The notes beneath the pieces are model-generated. The model worked only from the letters and a program-made list of their open reading frames with translations. It was not told the origin of the DNA and ran no database searches. From assembly GCF_025195125.1 (NCBI RefSeq), contig NZ_JAMGSL010000007.1, positions 62,001 through 126,000 of the forward strand: DNA of 64,000 nt. Direction: 5' to 3'. The position numbers and the translations under genes were made by a program. This DNA comes from Streptomyces sp. Je 1-79 (GTDB lineage: Bacteria; Actinomycetota; Actinomycetes; Streptomycetales; Streptomycetaceae). Positions 52,723 through 60,426 of the stretch are shown here, piece after piece; within the stretch, counting starts at the first letter, position 1, and each line of letters starts with the position of its first letter.

Positions 52723-52929
52723 TCATCCCCAGCCGGTGTCGTTCGTGCCGGGACCGGGGACGGGAGCGCCCCAGCCGGTGTCGTAGGTGCCGCTCACGAC
52801 CGCCGCTCCCCATCCCGTGTCGTCGGTGCGGGCGCCGTTTCCGGCGATCTGCGTTCCGGTGACGGTGCCGAGGCCCGCGAGGGCGAGGGTCAGGGTGGCG
52901 AGCACGGTGGTGCGGATCCGCCGCTTCAT
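52723..52929 (-). CDS. Secreted small peptide with three DTGWG repeats
   Basis: A 68-residue product. Residues 1-5 are basic (MKRRIR), 6-26 form a hydrophobic signal core (VLATLTLALAGLGTVTGT), and the mature part holds three copies of the motif: DDTGWGA, YDTGWGA and a C-terminal NDTGWG. There are no cysteines. It has no family I recognise. The gene is 4 bp from the aldolase start and heads the minus-strand run, divergent from the TrmB/LuxR-type regulator, so it is probably co-transcribed with the cluster. It could be a signal, a precursor of a modified peptide, or a carrier for a modification; function is unknown. Confidence 0.75.
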   Translation of the reverse strand: MKRRIRTTVLATLTLALAGLGTVTGTQIAGNGARTDDTGWGAAVVSGTYDTGWGAPVPGPGTNDTGWG

Positions 52930-53129
52930 GTCGTCTGCTCTCTCTTCCGTTACGTAAGTCCGGTTGATTTCAAGGGATGTGCACGGCTCGCGTGCTTCAC
53001 GAGCTCTGTGAGCTTTGACCTTGTGGGCGGTGAGATGAACGTATCCGGGATTGCATGACTATCGGGCGGACCGCATGGCTCATTAGGCTGCATGGCAGCA
53101 AGAGGACGGTGTTACAAACGGGGGTAAGG
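52930..53129. promoter_or_regulatory. Divergent intergenic region (peptide gene / LuxR-type gene)
   Basis: About 200 bp that must hold both promoters. It contains the inverted repeat AGCTC-TGT-GAGCT (near 53010). AT content is higher than in the flanking genes. No specific promoter can be named with confidence. Confidence 0.45.
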
Positions 53130-54194
53130 GTGGCGATACCAGACAGAAGCGAGCGGCCCGAAGGGCTCGCGGTGGGCTTAGGGGGGACGGCTCCGGGGGC
53201 GCCGGACGATCCGACGACCCGCGTCTACACAGCGGTGCTCGGCCGCGATCCGACCCGCCCGGCCCACCCGGGCGACCTGGCCGAGGAGCTCGAACTCCCG
53301 CTGTCACGCGTGGAGTCGGCGGTGTCCGCGCTCCTGGACATGGGCCTGTTGCGCCGCACACCGGAGCGGGGCGTCCTGCCCGTACCACCGGACGAGGCGG
53401 TCCAGCGCACCCTGGGTCCGCTGGAGCGCGAGATGCGGGCCCGACGGCTGCACCTGGAGCGCACCCGGGAACAGCTGATGGCGTTCATGCCGCTCTACGA
53501 GACCCGTCTGGCACAGCTGACCCACCTCCGGCAGGCGGAGTACGTGGAGGTCCTCACCGACCTCCGGGCGGTCCGCGAGGCCATCACCGAGCTGGGCCGG
53601 ACGTGCGAGCGCGAGGTCATGACGGCACAGCCGGGCGGCGGCCGGCGCGCGGAGGTCCTGGAGGAGGCGGTCGCCCGCGACGAGGAGCTCCTGCGCCGCG
53701 GCGTCCGGATGCGCATCCTCTACCAGCACACGGCCCGCTTCTCCTCGGGCACGTGCGCCTATGTCGAGCGGGTCGGCAAACTGGGCGCCCAGGTGCGCAC
53801 GCTGGACGACGAGTTCATGCGGATGCTGGTCTTCGACCGCGCGACGGCGGTCATCCCGGTCCCGGACGACCCGCACGCGGCGGTCCTGATCCGCGAACCG
53901 CACGTGGTCTCGTTCATGGTCGGGGCGTACGAACGGCTCTGGCTGGAGGCGCTCCCGTTCGAGACCGAATGGGACCGCCAGACCATCATGGACATCTCCG
54001 ACGAGCTGAAGCAGACGATCGTCCGCCTCCTCACGGAGGGCCTGACGGACGCGGCGATCGCCCGCCGCCTGGGCCTCTCGGTCCGCAGCTGCCGCCGCCA
54101 CGTCGCGGACGTGATGGCGGCCCTGGGCGCCGAGAGCCGCTTCCAGGCCGGCTATCTCCTGGCCCAGCAGGACCGCGACCAGCCCCTGGGCTGA
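53130..54194 (+). CDS. TrmB-like/LuxR-type transcriptional regulator
   Basis: A 354-residue regulator. The N-terminal part is a TrmB-like winged helix (HPGDLAEELELPLSRVESAVSALLDMGLLRRTPERG, in parts) with a coiled-coil-type helix after it; a central PLD-like part contains DRATAVIPVPDDPHAAVLIREPH; and the C-terminal GerE-type HTH is LLTEGLTDAAIARRLGLSVRSCRRHV. GTG 53130 with GGGGGTAAGG upstream is chosen; the longer frame from ATG 53055 would add 25 codons with poor third-position G/C and one TTA codon. It is divergent from the peptide gene and probably controls that cluster. Confidence 0.85.
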   Translation: MAIPDRSERPEGLAVGLGGTAPGAPDDPTTRVYTAVLGRDPTRPAHPGDLAEELELPLSRVESAVSALLDMGLLRRTPERGVLPVPPDEAVQRTLGPLEREMRARRLHLERTREQLMAFMPLYETRLAQLTHLRQAEYVEVLTDLRAVREAITELGRTCEREVMTAQPGGGRRAEVLEEAVARDEELLRRGVRMRILYQHTARFSSGTCAYVERVGKLGAQVRTLDDEFMRMLVFDRATAVIPVPDDPHAAVLIREPHVVSFMVGAYERLWLEALPFETEWDRQTIMDISDELKQTIVRLLTEGLTDAAIARRLGLSVRSCRRHVADVMAALGAESRFQAGYLLAQQDRDQPLG

Positions 54195-54195
54195 C

Positions 54196-54269
54196 CCGGA
54201 GGGGGAGCCGGAGGGGGAGCCGGAGGGGGAGCCGGAGGGGGAGCCGGAGGGGGAGCCGGAGGGGGAGCC
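54196..54269. repeat. 12-bp tandem repeat after the LuxR-type gene
   Basis: About six copies of GGAGGGGGAGCC follow the stop. The last copy pairs with the terminator arm. It lies between converging genes. Confidence 0.85.
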
Positions 54270-54293
54270 GGGGCGCTCCCGGCTCCCCCTCCG
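54257..54293 (+). terminator. Hairpin formed by the last repeat copy
   Basis: CGGAGGGGGAGCC (54257-54269) pairs with GGCTCCCCCTCCG (54281-54293), loop of 11. Any upstream repeat copy could pair with the same arm. Confidence 0.75.
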
Positions 54294-54299
54294 TTCGGC

Positions 54300-54785
54300 T
54301 CAGCCCGACACGCGGAAGTCGTAGTAGCGCTCACCCGCGACGAGGACCGAGGTGACGTGGACCGGAAGCCCTTGTGCGGTGCGGGGCACGTCCTGGGAGG
54401 TCTGCCGGGTGAAGCCGAGGGAGACACCGGGAACGAAGGGGTACTCGGCCTCGGACGTGTCGACGGTCCAACCGCGTTCCGCCGCCCGCCGGAACAACTC
54501 CTCGGCGGGCGTGGCGAAGACGTCGTCGCCGTCGAGCATGACGCGCACGTCCGCCTCCCGGCCCTCGCCGGGCCACCACAGTTCGACGGCGGTGACGGCC
54601 TCGCCCGACTCCTCCAGCAGGATGTTGACGCGCACGTTCCCGCACGAGGTGTAGATCGTCTTCTCCTCGTCGTCCTGCTCGACCTCGTGCGGCCCCCACG
54701 GGGACACCGCCGCGACCGCTTCGTCGAGGGACATTCCCAGCCGTACGGGGCCGGCGCCGCGGGGCGGGTCCAGAACAACGTCCAC
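54300..54785 (-). CDS. Putative immunity protein of Rhs toxin
   Basis: A 161-residue acidic protein starting at GTG 54785 with AAGGAG upstream. It begins MDVVLDPPRGAGPVRLGMSLDEAVAAVSPWGPHE (in parts), a pattern (LGMSLDEAxxAV) that recurs in small Streptomyces proteins found next to Rhs toxins. It lies 18 bp after the Rhs stop on the same strand, the usual position for the matching immunity gene. Not otherwise recognised; the role is inferred from position. Confidence 0.6.
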   Translation of the reverse strand: MDVVLDPPRGAGPVRLGMSLDEAVAAVSPWGPHEVEQDDEEKTIYTSCGNVRVNILLEESGEAVTAVELWWPGEGREADVRVMLDGDDVFATPAEELFRRAAERGWTVDTSEAEYPFVPGVSLGFTRQTSQDVPRTAQGLPVHVTSVLVAGERYYDFRVSG

Positions 54786-54803
54786 AGGTGCTCCTTCCGC
54801 GCT

Positions 54804-57800
54804 CTACTTGAGAACGTCGTAGTCGATCGTCCAGCCGCGCTTCGTGAGCATCTTCTGGAACTTCCGGTTCTTTTCCAGGCTGGCGATCATGTCGGCGATG
54901 TGAGTGTCGTACTTCGTGCCGAACTTCTTCCGGCATTCGTCGATGTCCATCTTCATCGCCAGATCCCATCGACCCGCGTCGATCAACGCTCTCTGATCGG
55001 CGCGCCATTTGATGGACTTGTGGCTCGATCCGGTGCTGGTCATCTTACGGTGATCGTCGTACTCCATCCTGATGGCCGGGCCCATTCCCGCGCCGCCACC
55101 GTCCGCGTTCGTCCGGAAGCCCGCCTCGTCCAGGTGCGCGTAGGCGTTCTTCGCCGGGATGTGGTTGATCTCCATGTCGACGTCCGTGCGCCGGTTGCCG
55201 TCGTCGTCCTTGAGGTTGGCGGGTGTCATCCCGCTGTACCAGCCGCCCGACTCGGTGCAGCCCTTGGCGATCTTCAGACCCTCGGGGTCCATCCAGGCCT
55301 GCGGGTTGGTGACGTAGGCGAACGGGTTCGGCGCGGCCGCGAGCCCGAGCGGGTCGGGACTGACGAAACGCGCGGTGGTGGGGTCGTAGTGGCGGAAGCA
55401 GTTGTAGTAGAGCCCGGTCTCCGGGTCGTCGTACTGGCCCGGGAACCGCAAGGGTGTGTACGCCACGGCGTCCCTGTTCCACCGCGTGCTGCCCCACACG
55501 GTGGTGCGGGCCTGCCATCCGACCCGGCCCTGCTCGTCGACGAGTTCGCTCGGGGCGCCGATCAGGTCGGTGACGATCGCGAAGAACCGGGAGTCCGTCT
55601 CCGCGCCCGCCCCTGGCACGTCGTCCGGACGGATGCGGCGCTCCCGCTGCGTCAGCGGCACGCGTCCGTCGTGGTCCCAGGTGAGCGTGGTGTGGTTCGC
55701 CGTGTCGGTCTGCTCGACGAGCCGGGTTCCGTCCCAGGTGAAGAACACGGAGTGGAGCACGGTGCCGCCGTCCTCGGACATGCGGTGTTTGGCGGTGCGC
55801 CGGCCGAGCGGATCGTAGGTGTACCGCCACAGCGCCCCGTCCGGGGTGCGGCATGCGACGAGGCGGCTCTCCGCGTCCCAGGTGTAGTGCCAGGTGTCGG
55901 GCTTGCGTGACAGTCGGGTCCGTTGGCGCCGCACGGTACGGCCCGCGGCGTCGTACTCGCAGCGCACCTTGCCCGCGGCGAGCAGCCGCGTGCCCTCGAA
56001 GGCACGCGCGCCGCGGGCGTCGGTCCGGCGGGCGGCGTCGGGCCACATGCCCTCGGTCTGGTTGCCCGCCGCGTCGTAGGCATAGGTCTCGGTCCAGTCG
56101 TCCCCCGTCACCCGGACCGGGCGTCCCACCGTGTCGAGTGCGAAGTGCGTGCTCGTCCGCCTGACCTCGTCGGTGATCCGCTCCAGGAAACCGTCCGCGC
56201 GATAGGCGAAGGAACGCGCGCGTACGGTCTCCCCGGCCGTGGACAGCTCGTGTGACGCCAGCCGCCCGGCCGAGTCCCACTCCTGGGTGAGAGTCAGCGC
56301 GGGGGCGTCGCGGCCGACGGTGCGGGTCAGTTCCCGGCCGCGGGGATCATGGGTGAACGTCAGCGTGTGGCTGCCGCCGCGCAGCGCGGTGCGATTGCCG
56401 ACGGCGTCGTAGACGGAGTCCGACACCGCTCCCGTGGGAGTCGTCCGCCGCACGGTCCGGCCTGCGGCGTCGTACTGGAACCGGATGGTCCGGCCGTCGA
56501 CGGTCTCCGCCACGACGCGGCCCAGCGCGTCCCGTTCCCACACCACCGTCGAGGTGGGCGAGGCCACGCTCAGGGCCTCTCCGTCGGCGTCATAGGTGTA
56601 GCGCGTGACCACGCCGGCCACGTCCTTGGACACGACCCGGCCGCACACGTCGTACGCGGTGCGGATCTCGTCGCCCTGCGGCGTCGTGTGCAGCACCAGA
56701 CGGCCGGCGGCGTCGTACGCGTAGGTGCTGGTCCGGCCGTCGAAGTCGGTCTCGGACACGGTGTTGCCCGCCGCGTCGTAGACGTACGTCCAGGTGAGGC
56801 CCTGCGGGTTGCGCACCTCGGTGAGGCGCAACTCGGTGTCGTACGCGAACTCGTAGCGTGCTCCGTCCGCTCCGGTACGGGCGGAGAGACGGTCGAAGTG
56901 GGTGTACTCGAACCGCGTCGTGTCGCCCCGGGGGTCGGTGTGCGAGAGGCAGTTGCCCTCGGCGTCCCAGGTCCAGGACTCCTCCCTGCCGTCGGGGTGG
57001 ACGCGGCGGGAGAGCCAGCCCTCGGCCCGCCAGTCCATGACGGTGACGGCCCCGGTCGGGTCGGTCGTGCGCACGGGGTGGCCGAAGGCGTCCCGTACGA
57101 CCGACGAGCGCTGTCCGAGCGGGTCGGTGACCGTGAGCGGAACGCCGACGGCGTCGTGCTCGATCCGCCGGACCGCGCCGGTGGGGTCCGTCTCCTCGAC
57201 GACGGCGCCCCGGACGTCGAGGCGGTAGGAGGAGGTGGTGCCGTCGGGAGCCGTGAGGGAGACGCGGTTTCCACGGTCGTCGAACCGCTGACGCCATACC
57301 GCACCGTTGGGACGGGTGATCTCCTCGGGCAGGTCGAAGTCGTTGTACACGGTGGACACGACGGTGCCGTCGGGGCGTCGGATCGACGTCAGGTTCCCGC
57401 GCTCGTCCCAGGTGAACTCGGCCGTGTTGCCCAGCTCGTCGGTCCGGGAGAGCAGGTTGTCGTACTGGTCCCACGCGCGCAGGACCGTGTTCCCCAGGGG
57501 ATCGGTCTCCGCGACCACCTGACCGGCCGCGTTGAGCCGGGAGACGGTGACCGCGCCGGTGGAGTCGGTGAAGCGGGTGGTGCGCTCGATGTCGTCGTAG
57601 GAGAAGAAGGAGGACAGCGCGCCGTCGGGACCGATGGTCTGCACGACCCGCCCGGCCACGTCGTAGACGTACCGGTAGCAGTGGCCGTTGCGGTCGGTCC
57701 ACGATGTCACGCGCTGCTCGTCGTCATAGGTGAACAGCAGCGGATCCCCGGAGAAGTTCCGTACGGTTTCCAGCCGTCCCTGGTCGTCGTATCCGAACGC

Positions 57801-59495
57801 GGCGACCTCGACCGGACCGTCCGGCGTGTGCAGGGCCAGAGCGGTGATCCGTCCCCGTGAGGGATCCGACGACACGGCGAGCCGGTACCCGCCCTCGTGC
57901 ACCACCATCGAGGGCAGCCCGTCCTCGCCGCGCCCTATTCGGAAGGCGTTGCCGTTGCGGTCCTCCACCTCGGACAGCCAGTACAGGCCACCCCCCTTGT
58001 ACGAGTTGCCGGTGAACCGCCGCGAGAGACCCGAGTGCCGGTCCAGGACCTCGTAGGTGACATCGCCCAGCGCCGTACGCTGGACGAAGGCGAGCGGTAC
58101 CCGGTCCCCCTCCAGCGGAAGGACCTCCTCGCCCTCCTCCGTCGGCAGGTGGGGGTAGAAGAGGACCGAGCCGTCCTCGCGCGCCCAGGCCGCGCCCGCG
58201 CCGGTCGGCTCCAGCCGTTCGTCCAGGGTGGAGGTCCAACTGGCGCCGAAGCAGTGCCCGAAGCGGTAGCTGGAGATGTGCGTGCGCTGCAGCACCAGCG
58301 GCAGCACCCCCGGAAGTGAGACGTCGGTCTGGGTGAGCACCATCTCGCCGGACGCGACGTCCACAGGGTCGGTCTTGCACCGCCGCTTGAAGAGCGAAGC
58401 CGCGAGCTCCCGGGTCCGTTCCCCCACCTCCCGCAGCGACTTCGGGCGGCGGCGGCCCTCCTCGGACCTCCCCTTGAGGCCGTCGAGACCGCCTCCGTCC
58501 TTGCCGTCCTTCGTGGCGACGGACCTGACGCGGTCCCGGACGTCGCCGTCGGTGTCCTTGTGCGTCTTGGAACTGTTCCTGATCGCGTCCGGGACCTTCT
58601 TGCCGACGTGGTCGCCCAGGTCCTTGAGCGCCTTGGTGAGCTTCTCGGTGATGCCTTCGATGGTGGTGTCGAGGACGGCGGTCAGGGAGTCCTTGCCCTT
58701 GGCGCGGCCGTGGTGGCTCCTGGCCTTGCCGAGCTTGCTGCCCGCCCGGGTGTTCATGGAGATCTGTACGTTGGCCAGGTGCGTCCCGGTCCTGCCGTGC
58801 GCGTCGTGGTCGATCTCCGGGCCGCCGCCGGGGCTGGGGCCGGCCGGCCCGCCGGCGGAGTTGATCTGCAGCCCGTCCTTGCCGGCCTGCACCGTCTGGT
58901 CGGTGTTGTAGCCGTTCTGCACTCCCGCGACGTTCATCGCGGTCTGGATGGCGAGGTCGGCGACGATGTTCTCGATCGCGGCGACCGCGGGCTCGGTGAG
59001 CGTCGCGACGATCTCCGCGACGGCCATCTCCGCCATCTCCTTGAGGATCTTCTTGAACGCGATCCGGGTGGCGACGATCTTCGCGCCGGCGAGGAGGGTC
59101 GACAGACCGGCCGTCACGGGTGCGAAGGCGAGCGTGATGCCCACCGTGGCGCACAGATCGGCCAGTTCACCGACCGCGGCGATCTTCCGGGCGACGATGA
59201 TGTCCGCCACGCGGTCGAGAGCGCCGGCGACGATCCGGGCGGCCTTGGCCAGGTCCTTGTGCTTGCCCTGCACCTTGGACCAGTGGCTGTCCAGCGCGGT
59301 CAGAGATTCGCTCTGCCCGCTGGAGAGCAGCTTCTGAATGTGTCCGTAGGCGGTCCCGGCGTCGTCGTCCGCGTCGTCCGCGAACTCGCGCAACGAGTCG
59401 GCCATGTCGCGGTAGGCGTCCTCGTCCACGTTCGGCCAGCCCACACCGACGACATCGAGCATCGTGTCGACGCCCTCGGGAATCGTGTACCCCAC
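54804..59495 (-). CDS. Rhs polymorphic toxin with nuclease-like C-terminus
   Basis: A 1563-residue product. Residues 10-210 form a helical WXG-like secretion region (LREFADDADDDAGTAYGHI). A linker reaches 374. A DUF6531-type start is at 375 (DPVDVASGEMVLTQTDVSL). YD/RHS repeats (RYTYDADG, YDAAGRLV, many copies) run to about 1330, then the core motif LRFPGQYDDPETGLYYN and RYYDP-like FRHYDPTTARFVSPDPLGL. The last 151 residues (1413-1563) are the variable toxin: MEINHIPAKNAYAHL, then GPAIRMEYDDHRKM and KYDTHIADMI, reminiscent of HNH-type nucleases. ATG 59462 is an alternative start. It may kill competing cells on contact or after secretion. Confidence 0.9.
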   Translation of the reverse strand: MGYTIPEGVDTMLDVVGVGWPNVDEDAYRDMADSLREFADDADDDAGTAYGHIQKLLSSGQSESLTALDSHWSKVQGKHKDLAKAARIVAGALDRVADIIVARKIAAVGELADLCATVGITLAFAPVTAGLSTLLAGAKIVATRIAFKKILKEMAEMAVAEIVATLTEPAVAAIENIVADLAIQTAMNVAGVQNGYNTDQTVQAGKDGLQINSAGGPAGPSPGGGPEIDHDAHGRTGTHLANVQISMNTRAGSKLGKARSHHGRAKGKDSLTAVLDTTIEGITEKLTKALKDLGDHVGKKVPDAIRNSSKTHKDTDGDVRDRVRSVATKDGKDGGGLDGLKGRSEEGRRRPKSLREVGERTRELAASLFKRRCKTDPVDVASGEMVLTQTDVSLPGVLPLVLQRTHISSYRFGHCFGASWTSTLDERLEPTGAGAAWAREDGSVLFYPHLPTEEGEEVLPLEGDRVPLAFVQRTALGDVTYEVLDRHSGLSRRFTGNSYKGGGLYWLSEVEDRNGNAFRIGRGEDGLPSMVVHEGGYRLAVSSDPSRGRITALALHTPDGPVEVAAFGYDDQGRLETVRNFSGDPLLFTYDDEQRVTSWTDRNGHCYRYVYDVAGRVVQTIGPDGALSSFFSYDDIERTTRFTDSTGAVTVSRLNAAGQVVAETDPLGNTVLRAWDQYDNLLSRTDELGNTAEFTWDERGNLTSIRRPDGTVVSTVYNDFDLPEEITRPNGAVWRQRFDDRGNRVSLTAPDGTTSSYRLDVRGAVVEETDPTGAVRRIEHDAVGVPLTVTDPLGQRSSVVRDAFGHPVRTTDPTGAVTVMDWRAEGWLSRRVHPDGREESWTWDAEGNCLSHTDPRGDTTRFEYTHFDRLSARTGADGARYEFAYDTELRLTEVRNPQGLTWTYVYDAAGNTVSETDFDGRTSTYAYDAAGRLVLHTTPQGDEIRTAYDVCGRVVSKDVAGVVTRYTYDADGEALSVASPTSTVVWERDALGRVVAETVDGRTIRFQYDAAGRTVRRTTPTGAVSDSVYDAVGNRTALRGGSHTLTFTHDPRGRELTRTVGRDAPALTLTQEWDSAGRLASHELSTAGETVRARSFAYRADGFLERITDEVRRTSTHFALDTVGRPVRVTGDDWTETYAYDAAGNQTEGMWPDAARRTDARGARAFEGTRLLAAGKVRCEYDAAGRTVRRQRTRLSRKPDTWHYTWDAESRLVACRTPDGALWRYTYDPLGRRTAKHRMSEDGGTVLHSVFFTWDGTRLVEQTDTANHTTLTWDHDGRVPLTQRERRIRPDDVPGAGAETDSRFFAIVTDLIGAPSELVDEQGRVGWQARTTVWGSTRWNRDAVAYTPLRFPGQYDDPETGLYYNCFRHYDPTTARFVSPDPLGLAAAPNPFAYVTNPQAWMDPEGLKIAKGCTESGGWYSGMTPANLKDDDGNRRTDVDMEINHIPAKNAYAHLDEAGFRTNADGGGAGMGPAIRMEYDDHRKMTSTGSSHKSIKWRADQRALIDAGRWDLAMKMDIDECRKKFGTKYDTHIADMIASLEKNRKFQKMLTKRGWTIDYDVLK

Positions 59496-59902
59496 GACGC
59501 AACAGCCCCCGTTCTCAACTGCAAGCAGAAAAACCTATGATCCCACCCCGATGTGACGCCCCGTCGAGAAGGCCTGGTTCCCGAGCCACCCTCAGATACC
59601 TCGCGGCCAAGCCGGAGGGCGCGGCTGCGCGACCTGTCGCCGTTCTCGGTGGCACGGTCGACTTCAGCGAGGCAGTGGGTCCGGCTCGAGGCAAAGGACC
59701 GCGGCCTCCACGACGGGAGCGAGCCGCCACACCACCGGCACGATCTTCAACGAGCTGGGGGCCCGGCCCCAGGTGACCGTCTCCCCCAGCTCCGGCCGCC
59801 GGTCCAGCGGGTCCCGCAGGGCCCTCCTGAGACCAGAGCTGAGACCAGAACCGAGACCACCGGCAGACGGGCGGCCCGGGCTCGGCTCCGGATCCGCTCA
59901 TG
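59496..59902. other. Intergenic region upstream of Rhs gene
   Basis: About 400 bp. It should hold the Rhs promoter. Short open frames in it are not convincing; no recognisable gene is seen. Confidence 0.5.
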
Positions 59903-59939
59903 AAAAAGCCCCAGGTCACGGCGAGTGAGTCCTGGGGCT
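59903..59939 (-). terminator. Rho-independent terminator of the tRNA-Thr remnant
   Basis: AGCCCCAGG (59907-59915) pairs with CCTGGGGCT (59931-59939). On the minus strand the stem is followed by TTTTTC. It lies right after the tRNA 3' end and looks like the native terminator of that tRNA. Confidence 0.8.
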
Positions 59940-59945
59940 GATCCG

Positions 59946-59987
59946 AGCCGCCTTCGGGATTCGAACCCGAGACCTACGCATTACGAG
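59946..59987 (-). tRNA. 3' fragment of tRNA-Thr(CGT), probable attachment-site remnant
   Basis: Read on the minus strand the 42 bases give the anticodon loop CTCGTAA (anticodon CGT), the 3' anticodon stem TGCGT, variable region AGGTC, T stem-loop TCGGG-TTCGAAT-CCCGA, 3' acceptor strand AGGCGGC and discriminator T. The 5' half is missing: the bases before the loop do not pair with TGCGT and no D-arm or GCCGCCT acceptor strand is present. This is the structure of an att site left by an element that integrated into the 3' end of the tRNA gene. Confidence 0.8.
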
Positions 59988-60426
59988 GGCCCGCAAGATC
60001 ATCCCGGGTGGTGCCGGAAGATGCCGCCGAATCCCGTTTTCGCTGAACAGAGGCTTGCGACCTTGATCAGCGTGACGGCTCGTCCGCCCTGGTGCCACCC
60101 AGTCCGCTCACGCAGCGCTCACGCAAGAAGAGCGTCCGGCGACCGCAAAGCCGCAGGTTCCCGGTCGTGCCGCAGACGACCCGGACCGCGGCATCCAGAT
60201 GCCGCCGCACCGGGCAGCACCCCATCGGATCTGATCGAGTACCTCCAGTCGACGGCGCGACGCGGCACAGCCAAGCACTCGCGGCCGGCCATGCTGACCT
60301 GCCGTCAACATCCGCCGTATGGGCTACTTTTGTCAGTGGTCGCGTGTACCGTCCAGAACGACTCTGGACCACATCCACACCGCAGCCGCGCCTCCACCGG
60401 CATGGCTGGTAGAGGGGCGAGACGCG

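Noticed and set aside
59537..59776. Small gene between the Rhs start and the tRNA fragment
   Set aside because: The frame has no good start site, no domain and poor coding character.
59946..59987. Complete tRNA gene
   Set aside because: The 5' acceptor strand, D-arm and 5' anticodon stem are missing.
60319..60426. N-terminal extension of HerA
   Set aside because: The first 36 residues of that frame read like non-coding DNA, and TTG 60427 has a better ribosome site.
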